A stretch of 64,000 bases of DNA from Ochotona curzoniae (GCF_017591425.1 NW_024465751.1:4898001-4962000), one strand, 5' to 3'. Shown: positions 9,668-20,917, numbered from the stretch's first letter. The notes: generated by a model not told the origin, from the sequence alone. A program made the numbers and translations.

Positions 9668-9682
9668 AAAAAATAAAGTTTC
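9668..9682 (+). repeat. Target-site duplication of the ORF1-only L1 (right)
   Basis: aaaaaataaagtttc, identical to 7145-7159. An exact 15-bp match suggests a fairly recent insertion compared with the diverged repeats around it. Confidence 0.85.
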
Positions 9683-9837
9683 ATCTTTGATGTGTAAGAA
9701 GAGATGCACACTGCATTGCATCTTGACATCTGTATGTGATAGTCTCCATTACACAGTTACTATGCATTCCTTTTAAATGACAAGCCATGAAGCAAAATTA
9801 ACAACAGGAAGAAAAATAGAAAATTGACAACAAAATG

Positions 9838-9933
9838 AAGTTAGATAGCATGCTACTGAATGAACAATGTGTTGCTGAAGAAATGAAAAAGAAAAGCAAA
9901 GACCTTCCTGAAACAAATGATGCTATTGTGTGA
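9838..9933 (+). other. Antisense ORF2-derived segment, second L1
   Basis: Plus-strand reading KLDSMLLNEQCVAEEMKKKS, then KDLPETNDAIV and a stop, resembles the ORF2p region after the endonuclease domain. It sits in the 3'UTR of a minus-strand L1 and is thus antisense to its host element. It is the counterpart of 9059-9151. Confidence 0.65.
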
Positions 9934-10204
9934 CCTAGGAGCCAGTGAGGAGATTAATAAGAAAAACAAAAACTTCTTTTGAATGAAGGAAAATATAAAC
10001 AAAAATATCAAACCCTCTGAGACACAGCACAAACAGAATTGAAAGGGTTACTGATTTTCTACTTTGCATGAAGCTGCCTTATATCAGAGAGAACATATGA
10101 TAGTTTTCCTTTTGGGATTGATTTGTCTCACTGAGCATAGTGGTCTCTAGTTGGGGACATTTAGTTGCAATGGGACAATTTCTTTCTTTTTCTTTAGTGG
10201 CTGA

Positions 10205-10627
10205 CTAGTATTCCATGGAGTCAGTGTACCACTGTTTCTTTATCCACTCCCCTTTTGATGGGCATCTGGGTTGTTTCCATGTCTTTGCTCTTGTAGATTG
10301 TGCTGCTGTAACTACGGGATTACGGATCCCTTTCTCATTTGCTGACTTCATTTCCTTTGGATATATTCCCATTGGTGGGCTAGCTGGATCACAGATCTGG
10401 TCCATTTTCAGGTCTCTTACTACTGTCCATACGGACTTCCACAGTGGTTGTACTAGCCTGTACTCCCACCCACAGTGAAGGAAGAGGCCTTTCTTGCCAC
10501 CTCCCTGCCAGCAGGTGTTGTTACTGGAGTTCTGAATGTAGGACAATCTCCCTGGAGTTCGGTGGAACCTCAATGTGGTTTCATTTGTATTTCCCTGACA
10601 GCTAGGCAGCCTATGTATTGTTTTCAT
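10205..10627 (-). pseudogene. L1 ORF2 C-terminal domain fragment
   Basis: The minus-strand frame contains YRLVQPLWKSVWTVVRDLK, 'GIYPKEMKS', 'AKTWKQPRCPS', 'WIKKQWYTDSMEY', which are hallmark residues of the L1 ORF2p C-terminus. The Cys-rich knuckle is damaged: the 'CWQGGGKKGLFLHC' run lacks the second cysteine and the last cysteine position is Tyr. A stop follows MEY where the family continues. Endonuclease and reverse transcriptase cores are absent, so it is a fossil. Confidence 0.88.
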
Positions 10628-11150
10628 ATGTCTATTAGCGAGTTGAATTTATTCTTTGGAAACATGTTCATTCCTTCGCCATTTCTTCACATGGTTGTTT
10701 ATTTTGCTGTCACTGGGTTTCTGAAGCTCTCTGTGCATCTTGAGTGTTAGTTTTCTGTCTGTTGGGTAGTGTGCAAAGATCTCCTCCCTTTGTGTTGGTT
10801 GCTTCTACACTTTGTTGGTCATCTTTTTCGCTGTGCAGAAGTTTTTAAGTTTAATGCTGTCCCATTTGTTTCTTTTGGCTTTGACTGCCTGTGCTTTTGG
10901 TGACTTTTCTATGAAGTGTTTCCCAATTCTCATGTCTTGGAGTGCACATCCTATGTTTCCCTCTAGCAGTTTGATTCTTTGTGGGTACAGATTGTGTCCC
11001 TGCTCCTTTTAGAGGTGGTTTTTGTATAAGGTGACAGGTGAGGGTTTTGCTTTTTGCCTCTGCATGCTGCTATCTAATTGTTCCAAAGTGCTTGCTTGCG
11101 CGTTTGTGTTGGAGGTGTCTTGTGACTTTAAGAGTTCCCTGACCCTTCCT

Positions 11151-12839
11151 GGTTGAGTGGGAATCTACACATAAGACAATCCCCATTGCCGATGTCTTAG
11201 ACAGTTAGGGAATGGCTAGGCAGTACTTACGACACTCACTTGAAGCTGAGGCCAAGATTCTAGCCGCTTGGATGATCTCACACCATCTCAGCAGTTTGTA
11301 ACATGCCCGGCTGCAGAGCTGTCAGGAGCCATAAGCATTCCCCTAGGCTTTGAATGAATGATCTGCCCTCAGTTTTATCAGACCTGAGGTTCATGACCAG
11401 TGTTGCTACACTTTCCGTTTGTGTTTTAAAATGGAGTAGTTGCTCAAAATTAATCAGAATATAGAGAAGTACAATGAATGGCTTTCACCGGATATCATGC
11501 ACATCAAAAAGTTTTCTAAGCATTCATGGTCATTGATCGTTAAATAAGAATACTATCCTGAATTAATAAATATTTATTTTGGACATTATATCTAGATTAT
11601 TTTATTACAGGAACATTTTCTTTAAAATAAAAATATTAGTTAATTGTAAGAAAGACTTTGCATATAAACGTATTTGTATGTGAAACACAGAGACGTATAC
11701 GTAGACGTCTATTCACATGACCGGCTTTGAAAGATGCTAATGAGCACAGAAGTGGAGAAATGGGTTTTCTAATTATATGACTTATGTTTTCTTAATATTA
11801 TCTAAACATTGTTTAACATGACTTGATTTTTTCTTCACAGTGAAAATATTATTTTGGTTTGGCTCATGGAATCTACGTGGCTACAATCATATTTAATTTC
11901 TCTCACTAGCAGGTTTGCTAAAATAACCTTGCCAGGTGTCAAGGCAGCTTTCATGTTAGTGTTGTTCTGGTATTTACAAGTGCGCAGATCCACAGTGAGG
12001 CTGAGGAAGCAGCAGGCTTTGTTGTGTCTGCCAAGGGCATAGCATGGCCATGGTCATAACACAATCCCCGCGTCATAAGCACAAGCAATTCTTTATTTTT
12101 GTTATATTCTCACCCTATTTGATGAAACAGTTAACTGTGAATTTGAAATAGAAACCAGAAAGAGGATGTTCTTCTTTTTGAAAATCCTATATTCAATTTA
12201 TTCTGTATTCTGATGGTTGTCCACCTCCTATGAGCACACACTGAATGATGCTAGATGAGGGTAGCATGTTGAAAAGGAGGCCTGTAAAACTTCTTTTAAG
12301 GCCCATTTATTATCTGGAGTTTTGGATTCTTTCCTCTTTTGCAAATGTGCTTTCTTCTCTAAAAGTCTGCATCCTTGAGACGTGCTTGAAATGAAAGGCA
12401 GTTCTTGCTAGACTTGCAAAATTGCAGTGCAGGCAGAGCCCCTGGGAGAGTCCATCTCATCTATCAGACCCACTGGCTTTTGAAAGCAAGAGACCTGTGA
12501 AAGGTCAAGATGATGAATCCCAATGAATGGTCACATCAGGTTTCTATGTTAGAGGATGCCAGTGCAGATTGTGGCAAAGCCTGAGTCAGAGTAGGGATTC
12601 TCCTAGAGACCCTTTCTGCAAGATGTGTGTAGTGAACACAAAAGCAGCTTGAGAGCTGGACATAGCTTCTGCAGGCACATCTCTGCAGCTAGATGTAAGC
12701 AGAGCTCAAGTGGGAAAGGTGGAGCCAGTTGCGACAGTAGATATTCTATAAGCAAATTCTGCTTCAAAAGCACAAGTCAGCATTAGAAAGATCTCTTACT
12801 AACCTTGGCCCTTCATGCTGTGATCCAACTGAATTCAAC
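11151..12839. other. Single-copy stretch
   Basis: No repeat family recognised. A frame at 11854-12042 follows a fair splice acceptor (ttttttcttcacag, ending about 11841) but no matching donor is visible, so no exon is called. Confidence 0.45.
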
Positions 12840-12960
12840 AATTCAAGTGGACACATTTATTGAATACCTACCATATGGCAGGCACTGGGGTAGCCACTGG
12901 CAGTAAGTTATGGGCCAGAAAGAAATGATCTCTGTTATTGGAGTAGCAGTTGCGGTTTAC
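12840..12960 (+). repeat. L2-like fragment
   Basis: 'acatttattgaatacctaccatatggcaggcactggggtagccactgg' pattern: the characteristic L2 3' end (sequence described in parts: 'atttattgaatacctac', 'ggcaggcactggg'). Ancient mammalian LINE scrap. Confidence 0.6.
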
Positions 12961-13069
12961 ACAGTTGTACAGTGTTACGGAGCACTTGAACTGCGAAGGC
13001 CAAGACAATACGCCTGAGTGGATGTGACCTCCGCAGTGCAGTTGACAGCAAAGTCCCTAAAGTTCACTC

Positions 13070-13535
13070 CTGAGTGTACTAATTTCCTAGGTCTGTATAA
13101 CAATGAACCCCAGATTGCTGACATGAAATAACACAAATGTGTTCTCTCACTTTTCTGAGGACCGGAAGTCTGAAATCAAAATGTTAGCAGGGCCATGGCT
13201 CTTCTGAAGGCTTTGTGGAAGAATCCTTTGCTCGCTTGCTCGCTCGCTCGCTCTTTGCAGCCTCTGGTGGACGCAGGTAGTAACAGGCTTGTGCAGAGTG
13301 ACACTGATAAGGGTTCCCAGCATCTTGACATGGCTTTCCTCTCTGGGTTTGTTTTTGTCTTCGAAGGACAGCAGTCATTGGATTTGGGGCTCACTCTGAT
13401 CCAGTATGCCTTCTATGTTGTCTCAATTACATCTGCAAAGATCCCAATTCCCACTAAGTCCACATTCTCAGCTTCTCAGGATTCAGGCTTGAATATGTCT
13501 TTGGGAAGGCATAATTCAGCCCATTACACAGCCGG
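13070..13535 (-). mobile_element. ERVL-MaLR-type LTR (MLT1/MST-like), minus strand
   Basis: 'taatttcctaggtctgtata', 'tgttctctcacttttctgag', 'accggaagtctgaaatcaaa', and later 'attacatctgcaaagatccc' and 'gggaaggcataattcagccc' run in the order of a reverse MaLR LTR. The middle holds a GCTC/GCTT microsatellite (about 13228-13252). The 160-codon frame at 13195-13677 lies across it and is not a gene. Confidence 0.7.
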
Positions 13536-13857
13536 TTTCACTGATGTGTGTGTGTGTTTCTGTATTTTTGCTGTTTTTTTTTGTTGTTGTTGTTATTGTT
13601 TCCTTCTGTTGTTTATTTTTTTAATCCAGAATTTACATAAAAGATGTCAACTAGATCAATATCTGAATGATGACTAAAATATGAACATATTATTTCTTTG
13701 TTTAAATGGTAGATCAGCCATTGTTATGCCCTGAAAACAACAATTTTTCATATTTGTGAGAAATAGCAGTACAAAAAAAAATTGATCATTGTCTCCTTTG
13801 GCTATTTTTCTGTAGTTATCTTTTGGGGAGAGGTGCGAATGTTTCAATTTTACATTC
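13536..13857. other. T-rich single-copy stretch with (GTT)n
   Basis: Contains short TG and GTT repeats (13545-13615) and T-runs; nothing else recognised before the VNTR retroposon. Confidence 0.5.
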
Positions 13858-14371
13858 TTATTTTTTTAAATTTTGTTTTTTTATAATGATTACATGGTTG
13901 ATCAGGGTGGGAAGGAGCGAGGTTTAGGAAAAATTTGGAGTACTCATTGCTTCCAAATTTGCTATTTCTTCTTGCAGTTTTGGCGGGGGGAACAAAGAGG
14001 GAAGCCACTCATGACTTTCCATATGCCCCGGTCCCCAGGGATGAGGAACCGCCACCTCATACCAACCCAGAGTCTCCATGTGTACATATTCTGAGGGTTC
14101 TGTCCAAGTGGTTTGGATGGTTCTGAAATGCTGTCTATTTCACTGATCCAAAGATGATGTCACTCTCCCAACATCTGTTGGCTGACATAATAACCCTCAA
14201 GTCTCCATTCACTGAGATTTTTTGCTGTCATCGTTTGACTGGGAAAGTTGTCCAGTTAGTTCTGTTCTTCTTCTGCTACAGCAACAAACATGCTGCCATA
14301 GTCTCCTGTTACAACAGGACCTGTGTCCACTGCTCCGCCTTTTTTACTAAGTAGGACATGTTCTTATTGGT

Positions 14372-14620
14372 GAGTCCAAGTACCTGGGCCAGGCATCCCA
14401 AGCCTTGTTGCATCCCCTACCCCTGTGGGCTCACAAACTTGACACCCACCTTACAGGCTGGCCCCAGGACCTGAGTCAGGTGACCTGAGCCCTGCTGGAT
14501 CCCCCACCCCCAGGGCTCATAAACCTGGCACTTACCTAGCAGACAGGCCCCAGGACCTGAGCCAAACTACCCAAAAGCCTGTCGGATCCTTTATCACTGG
14601 GACTCACAAACCCAGTCCCC
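14372..14620 (-). repeat. ~86-bp tandem repeat (VNTR) of copy A
   Basis: About three diverged units, each with '(gg)ccccaggacctgag', a 'ctgctggatcccc.acccc' core and 'gggctcacaaacctggcac'. The unit is shared with 51540-51939. Confidence 0.75.
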
Positions 14621-15426
14621 GCTGGGCCCAGGTTGGCATGATTCATCTCACCTCAGCATCACCTTATTGGGCAGCCTGGCTTAGTCTTGCCTGCCCCCCG
14701 CTCCACTTTCTGCTGGTGGATGCTATCTCCTATTCTAGTCCAACCTGATTGCTATCCCAGCCCTAATGTGAACTGGCTGGTATTGTGGCCAATTTGGCTT
14801 CTCCTGCCCCCTGTCCTGGTTCTCAGATCTGCCAATGGGTGTTTTGAGCTGTCCCAGACTGGTCTGTCCACAGACCTGACCCACATTTATACTGGTAGAT
14901 GCTGTAACCTGGTGTGCTCTGGGCTGCTCCTTCCTTTGCTTCTTGTACTCACCTGCAGGGAATATATCCCAATGAAGGAGTTTCCCAAGCTCTTCCATCC
15001 AGTCTCCTCCCACTGGCAGTTTTTACACACACCAGTGGGTCCTTGGCCCAGGTTGACTTTGTCCACCTCCTTGTCCTGGCAAGAACAGTGGTCTTGCTCA
15101 ACTGGCCACAGCCATTCTGGTTCTTGTTGTTGGGTGTTCTCCCCTCAAAAACCAATTTGGTGTCAGTCTCTTACTTACACACACATATCATGGACTTATC
15201 TAAGGAAGTCCCTCAGCTGTAATTTCTAGCCTGCGCATAAAAACCACAGGTCATCTTTCACTGCCACCTGTGAGATCCTGTCATCCCTCTGTAAATCAAG
15301 ACCCCTCAAACTGTGAGGGTGCATCCCTGGGAAGTCTAAGGGGCTTTGCCCAGCGCCTTTGGTGCCCAGGCTACCCTGGCCCTTTTGGGAAGAGCTATGA
15401 GGGTTGGCTACAGGCACCATGAGAAT

Positions 15427-15460
15427 AAAACAAAACAAAGAAAAACAAAACAAAACAAAC
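15427..15460. repeat. (AAAAC)n-type simple repeat
   Basis: Run of aaaac/aaaaac units inside the 5' part of copy A. It could be the tail of a separate plus-strand insertion, but no element body is recognised to its left. Confidence 0.6.
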
Positions 15461-15770
15461 TTCCAGGATGGGGTGTCCTGGAAGCCTACTGAGCATCCCT
15501 TCCCCCCAGGGAGCCAGTGTGCTCAGCTATGCATACCTGCACCACACTAACTATTCCTTGGGCAGTTTACATGATTTGGTACTCAACTCTCTTGAGATAC
15601 TTAGAACTTGATGCTCAGTTACCCCGTCGGTTTGTACTTTGGGATGCTTTGAGTGAAAGAGTTCTGTTCTCACCTGGTCTTGGTGGCTCATCTGATCTAA
15701 TGTTTGGGCAGGTGCTGCTGAGACCCTAGGCAGAGACAGTAGCAAGGCAAGTCACAAAAAAGGAAAGAAA

Positions 15771-17814
15771 GAAAACTGACAAACTCATGTTAGTTTAAGC
15801 AAGAAGATAAAATAACAGTTATTTGGAGGAAGAACACGTACTTGTTTCTCCTAGATACTTTTATATCACATAATATCTTATGGACTCCTGACTTTCAAGA
15901 GCTGACTCAGTGGCTGAAGTCTGAAGGACAATTCATGAATTACAGCAAAATCACTGCATGTTACTATAGCATTCATAACAAATAGAGTAACACGTTTGCT
16001 ATATCTGATTGCATCTGGTCATGACATGAATTTTCAGGAATAACTCCACAAGCCTCTAAATTCCAAAGCTTGGGTGGAGGACAACCAAAGTATTCCCCAG
16101 GGTTTTAGTAAATATCTAAGATCTAAAAATTCTATCTTCCAACCTGCGTATGGGTTAGTCCCACATAAACCCTAAAAGAAATGGAGTTATTCCCAGCATT
16201 GGACTGGGATTCATTATGAGCAATCACATGTGTAAGCCCAAAATTCCCACCCCTCCCCACCCTATTCTCTTTCCTCTGGGTCCCATTTTTCCTCTCCAAA
16301 GCAGATGGGTCTCCTATAATTGAAGCCATATTATCAATTCTACATATATCCCGTAGGAACTCACCTACCTTAAAAGGGGCATTTTTCTATACATTTTCAT
16401 TGTACAAACTGGTCTTTTCCTAAGAGTAATATCCTACCAGATGCTAAACAAATACACAATTCATTTCATTATGCTGAGATGGGAAGTCATTACGACTTTA
16501 AAGACTTAATCTGTGGGTTTCAATTATTTTACTTTACCACCTATTACCATCTTCCCCTTTATAAGTTGTCATTTCCTATGTAAAAGAAATGGGATTTTTA
16601 AAGACCTCATTGGCATTCAGTAGCATTTTAGCAATTTGGGAGTTAAAATTTTAATTTTGCCAATTCTTCAGTAAGCAGTCTGGAATATGAATGTAAAGCA
16701 AGGAATCATTTGGCTTAACTGATTTTTTTAAATTTGAACTTGAAAACCTGGCATCTCTCAGAGTGACTTCAATAGAAATAATCCTCGTGATTCTGTTGCA
16801 TTCTGGCCTTTAGCTCAATACCAAAGCGTAGATCAGTAACCTCTGCTTGAGAATACCACATTTTATGAGATGAGGATACCTTGTTACTATGAGCAAGGAA
16901 AATGCATTTCCCCACAATACGGCAGAATGCTGTAGGACATTGTTCTTAATTTTTACCCAGGCCATCCAAGGATGTACTGACCTAATTGCTCTGTGGTGAG
17001 ATCCAGCAGTGGGGACTCTTTTGAAACACTCCAACTCATTCTTGTGCAAAGGTTTGAAACTCTGGGGTAGCACAGTATGCCTCCAACTTCAATGTGTGCG
17101 TGATTCCAACTCCATCTGTAGGTGTGGTCAGGCCCTCGTATTCTGTGTTTTTGTCTAGTTCCTAACTGGTAGCCGTGCTGGGGGCCTGAGGACCACATTT
17201 GGAATAGAAGGGTGCAACAGAAATAGCATCATCTTGAAAATTGGGCAAATCTAAGAATCAGCCTTCCGCTTGGATTTGTTTGTATTACTGAAATTCGCCA
17301 ATCTGTAAGTCTTTCACATATGTAAGTGAAACATCAGGCATTCCAACATTGGTTCTTAGAGTAATTGTGGCATAAAAAAGAGGCAGCAGATAGTAGCTAT
17401 CCCAAGCCCACTTCCATATCGCGTCCCTCCTTCCTAGCTTCCCAAGTACTTTCAACTTTCAAAAGGCCTGGAGGCAAGTACTGTTGTCATGAGTGGTACT
17501 GTTATAGGAGTACATTAACTTTGGATAAACAGGATCAATGTTATCAGAAATTACAGTGGTTTAGTGGGCATCAACTCAAAAGTCTAGAATAAAATAGACA
17601 TCTGAGTTCACACGACTGAATACAAGCCTTTAAAATTGTTGAAATATACAATTTATCCCTTATCAGGATTACTTAGATTGTATTATATTGGTATTTTCAT
17701 TTAGCACATTACAAATTAGAACCACTATATCTCTACTTTTGAAACAAACCCGTCCTCTAAAGGGAGTGAGATGTTGTTTGTTAAGTATTGTAAGGGATGC
17801 TGATTGAGTTATAA
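15771..17814. other. Single-copy stretch, nothing recognised
   Basis: About 2 kb without repeat landmarks or exon-like structure. Overlapping frames at 16810-17198 (minus) show no family resemblance. Confidence 0.45.
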
Positions 17815-18003
17815 TCATAGGGAATGGCACAGGGCCTTAGGACTCTGCACCTGCATGGGAAACCTGGAAGAATCCTGGCTCCTGGCTTTGGATCAGTTCA
17901 GCTTTGGTCATCTGGGAACTGAACCAGGGAATGCAAGATCTTATTCTCTATGTCTCATTCTCTCTGTATATCTGCCTTTTCAATTAAAAATAGATAAATA
18001 AAT
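17815..18003 (+). mobile_element. CSINE, 5'-truncated
   Basis: Joins the family from 'ggccttaggactctgcacct' through 'ggctttggatcagttcagct' and 'ctctgtatatctgcctttt' to an AT-rich tail. The tRNA-like head is missing or unrecognisable. Confidence 0.8.
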
Positions 18004-18430
18004 CATTTAGTCTGGAAGAAGTGTTTGAGGTCAGAGCTTTATCAGCAGTTTGAGTGTGGACCATTTTGCATAGCCATTAGGAAGACTTGAGGGGTTGGGT
18101 AACTTTGGATGAGTATAGCATTTTTGAAACATTAGTATGCTCCAGTGTCTGATGGATATGAACAATGAAAACAGAGGAAACACAGCCATGGGGGTATCAC
18201 TCCTTTTGCAGCACTGACTTATGGCCGATTGTGTTGGGACTACTGTGCAGTAGAGGAGACAGATGGCCACACACACATCTTCTTGCCCTGGTGACTCTTC
18301 TAATCTACTAACTCACAGCCTCAAACAGAGAGTAACCGATGGTTGCCTAAAAGTTTGATGAGTGTCTGAAAGAATAATTTAGTCCAATGGAAAGAAAAAT
18401 AACCAGAGGAATCTGTCCTCTTTGTTGAGG
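18004..18430. other. Single-copy stretch
   Basis: Nothing recognised between the CSINE and the CA microsatellite. Confidence 0.45.

Positions 18431-18470
<40 letters not shown>
18431..18470. repeat. (CA)n microsatellite
   Basis: About 19 uninterrupted CA units, long enough to be polymorphic. Confidence 0.98.
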
Positions 18471-19127
18471 CACGATGAAAATCTGTAGTTATGCTCGAAC
18501 TGACTCCATGAATGTCATGTAAGTTTTCTCAAAGGCAGGTGGAAGGGATGAGCAGAAAATACATTATTTTCATCTTGGTGGAGATTATGAACAAGTTGCA
18601 AATTTCCTCTTAGACAATCAGGACGGTTCTATATTTCAAAGACTGCTGTGTCACGTGGACTGCGTTGGCATAGTGAAGTCCTGGCTCAGTCGTTGTCCAC
18701 ACCTTCCTATTTAGTACTCTTGGCTGAGCCCTTGGTGTGTCTCTGTGTCAGGAAAAATAACAGCCAGCTGACGACCCATGTTGTCTCCTGGCTTCCAGGC
18801 CCTGGAGGAGGAGCATAGGCCTAGCTCTCATTGTAAGAACAGTGACGCATAACCCTTCGGGGGCGTCTACCAGCATGTCTGCCCTATGGTGAATGCATCG
18901 ACACACATTGAGATGTTGGAGAACTCACCTGGAAACCTTCTGGACGTAACATCACCCCAGCCCTCAAACATCACCCAACGATTAGCTCGGTCAATGAGTC
19001 AATCTTATGCACCTGAATTATCCTAAAGGAGAAAATCTCTTATTTCAGAAGAACCTAGCCCATCCTTAAAAATAAAAAAAGTGCCTGACAACAATTTTTC
19101 ATGTACTGTTCCTGAAACACATAGGAG
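18471..19127. other. Single-copy stretch
   Basis: No repeat or gene landmarks. Slightly GC-richer than neighbours around 18770-18870. Confidence 0.45.
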
Positions 19128-19186
19128 TCTTCCAAATGTTACAGAATATGCACATTATGAAAAACTATGTGAATTTCAAAATATTT
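19128..19186. mobile_element. Truncated mariner-type MITE
   Basis: 'gaatatgcacattatgaaaa' and 'actatgtgaatttcaaaata' match the interior of the 587-715 family. The right side is cut by a CSINE tail at 19188. Confidence 0.5.
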
Positions 19187-19187
19187 T

Positions 19188-19460
19188 CTAAAAGATTTAT
19201 TTACTTGAAAGGCAAAGTGACAGAGTAGGAAAAATGGAGATCTTTTGTCTCTTCTGGTTTATTCACCACGTCGTCAATGGCTGCGGCTGAGCCAGGCTGA
19301 AGTCAAGTCCTGGAGCTACATCCAGGTGTAGCAGGTGTCCACGCAGCTGGCCCAACCTCTACCGTCCTCCCAGGCACATCAACAGGGTGTTGGATAGGAA
19401 ACAGTGCAGCTGGAACTCAAATTCATATATCTATATGGAATGGTAGCATTACAAGCACCT
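19188..19460 (-). mobile_element. Old CSINE, minus strand
   Basis: 'aaaagatttatttacttgaaaggcaaagtg', 'ggctgcggctgagccaggctgaag' and 'agtgcagctggaactcaaat' (read as separate landmarks) fall in reverse family order, with heavy divergence. Confidence 0.75.
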
Positions 19461-19566
19461 GCTTAACTTGACGTGTACAGTGTTTTTTTGTTCTTTTTGT
19501 TTTTGTCCAAAAGAATCTTATATTTTCATCCCAGGTTTTTAACTAAGTTTTCAAAATACTCCCAGA

Positions 19567-19890
19567 GGGCCCAGCACGATAGCCTAGCAGCTAAAATCCT
19601 CGCCTTGACTGCACCAGGATCCTATGTTCTAATCCCGATTTTAATCCCAGCGGTCCGGCTTCCCATCCAGCCTCCTGTTTGTGGCCTGGGAACAGTTGAG
19701 GACAGCCCAAAACCATGGGACCCTGCACCTATGTGGGAGATCTGGAAAAGACTCCTGGCTCCTGGCTTCAAATTGGCTCAGCTCCAGCTGTTGCGGACGC
19801 TTGGGGAGTGAATCATCAAATGGAAGATCTTCCTCTCTGTCTCTCCTCCTCTCTCTATATGTCTGTCTTTCCAATAAAAATAAGTAAATA
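19567..19890 (+). mobile_element. CSINE, full length
   Basis: Complete from 'ggcccagcacgatagcctag' to 'ccaataaaaataagtaaata'. An internal duplication repeats 'aatcccgattttaatcccag' next to the B-box. The frames at 19473-19933 on both strands derive from it. Confidence 0.9.
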
Positions 19891-20177
19891 TTTTTTTTCA
19901 AATCCCATATATTTCTACAGATGGAGGTACTAAATGAGTAAAGACAATGAAATTTTATTCAAGTTTAAAGGAACTAACAGCAAGGCTTGAGGAAATAATT
20001 CTGTTAGCTCTTGATGCTTGAACAACAGCTTCAGATTAAACCTTTGAAATATCTGAAGACAATATATGATGTCATTCAGAACAAGCTGCCAGACTCGACT
20101 GCACCGTCTCGCTCTGCCTCCCTCCACCCAGACTCACGCACTGATATGGCACGTGCTGATTTGGGTTTGTTCGGGTC
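19891..20177. other. Single-copy spacer
   Basis: No recognisable element between the CSINE and the L1 tail. Confidence 0.4.
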
Positions 20178-20310
20178 AATTTTCTTAAATTTTTATTTGT
20201 CATGATGCAGTTACATAAGCTCAGGGATTCACACTTCCTCACTCTTCATGCCTCTCCCTACACCTGCTGTTTTCTTCTATCACAATAGCACAGTCCTTCA
20301 ACACCAGTCT
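20178..20310 (-). mobile_element. L1 3'-end fragment, minus strand
   Basis: 'tttttatttgtcatgatgca' then 'cacaatagcacagtccttca' align with the reverse L1 tail at 6625-6750 ('gtgatacaattccatag', 'gacaatagtatagtccttca'). Strongly 5'-truncated, ~130 bp. Confidence 0.65.
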
Positions 20311-20399
20311 AGACTCAACACTGTCTGCGACATCTCCTCCATGAGGAGCTGGAGCCCCAGTCTCCAGCCTTCTTCCTGGGGGCTGGGTTACGCCTTAAT

Positions 20400-20760
20400 G
20401 TGCCCTTCCAAAGTTCCTGTGTGGGGAAGTTAATTTGCAGTGTGGCTTTGTTGCGAGGGGAGCCTTCAGTGGGGGGTGGTTTGATCATGAGGGCTCTGCC
20501 CATGTTATCATTAAAGGCCTTTGTGCACTTCTGGGTTAATTCTCACAGTGAGCTTGTTACTGAAGTAAGCTGCTTCCCGCAAAGGGGCAGATACTCGCCT
20601 CACCTTGCTGTGTTGGGTGCTCTGCCATGTTAGGCTACCCCAAGACCCTCACAGGAGACTGAGCAGGTACCAGGGCCGTTTCTTTCAACTTCCCAGTCTA
20701 CAGAACCGTGAGGCAATTACCCTGCTATCCTTTATACATAAGCAGGTTTTATGTTACGGA
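20400..20760 (+). mobile_element. ERVL-MaLR-type LTR, plus strand
   Basis: 'gtttgatcatgagggctctg', 'cattaaaggcctttgtgc', 'tgctctgccatgttaggc', 'tcaacttcccagtctacaga' and 'accgtgaggcaatta' follow the order of a MaLR LTR in sense orientation, with the 3' end worn. Confidence 0.75.
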
Positions 20761-20852
20761 GGAAAACTGTATGAGTTCTGATTCTCTCCATCTTTAGCTC
20801 TTTCCCTTGCTAAGGATACATGTCAAAAATGCAAGGGTAGGGCCCGGCGCGG

Positions 20853-20863
20853 TGGCGCAGTGG
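20853..20863 (+). promoter_or_regulatory. RNA polymerase III A-box
   Basis: TGGCGCAGTGG fits the TRGYNNANNGG A-box consensus exactly, 12 bases into the SINE. Confidence 0.75.
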
Positions 20864-20906
20864 TTAAGGTCCTCGCCTTGCACGCCCGGGATCCCATATG
20901 GGCGCC

Positions 20907-20917
20907 GGTTCTATCCC
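20907..20917 (+). promoter_or_regulatory. RNA polymerase III B-box
   Basis: GGTTCTATCCC resembles the tRNA B-box GGTTCRANNCC with one mismatch (T for R). Spacing of 43 bases from the A-box is within the tRNA-like range. Confidence 0.7.

Larger units (their letters stand above)
9689..11150 (-). mobile_element. 5'-truncated L1, proximal part (minus strand)
   Basis: Continues the L1 whose tail is at 6614-6860. Reading the minus strand from right to left: an ORF2 3' portion (about 11150 to 10150), then a 3'UTR with the antisense ORF2 segment and the single 120-bp unit, ending where the CSINE inserted. Total retained length is about 1.7 kb. The right (5') boundary is not sharp; similarity to L1 ORF2 fades near 11100-11150 and I found no target duplication for it. 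Confidence 0.85.
13858..15770 (-). mobile_element. VNTR-bearing retroposon, copy A (unclassified family)
   Basis: Left edge is T-rich (complement of a poly-A tail). The next ~500 bp (13875-14370) align throughout with 51045-51540 of copy B: 'ttgatcagggtgggaagga', 'aacc/agcca cctcat..accc', 'ttctgaaatgctgtc', 'gtttgactggg'. Then come ~3 units of an ~86-bp repeat, and a further ~1.1 kb not in copy B. The right (5') edge near 15770 is uncertain and no target duplication was found. The 180-codon frame at 14687-15229 is low-complexity translation of this element. No reverse transcriptase, gag or ORF1 motifs are visible. Confidence 0.6.

Noticed and set aside
7160..11150. Single L1 with a 5' inversion (twin priming)
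   Set aside because: The plus-strand element has its own 5' end, tail and exact duplications, and the minus-strand L1 continues on both sides of it, so these are two separate insertions.
11827..12042. Exon-like frame after 'ttttttcttcacag'
   Set aside because: Good acceptor but no plausible donor before the stop at 12042.
13195..13677. 160-codon plus-strand open frame
   Set aside because: Crosses a MaLR LTR, a GCTC microsatellite and a GTT repeat; no family match.
14687..15229. 180-codon plus-strand open frame, Leu/Trp/Cys/Ser-rich
   Set aside because: Lies wholly inside the VNTR retroposon copy A; composition reflects its pyrimidine-rich strand, and no domain or splice context is visible.
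18431..18470. CA repeat as a possible CRISPR-like or regulatory array
   Set aside because: A simple dinucleotide microsatellite in a mammalian genome; no spacers.
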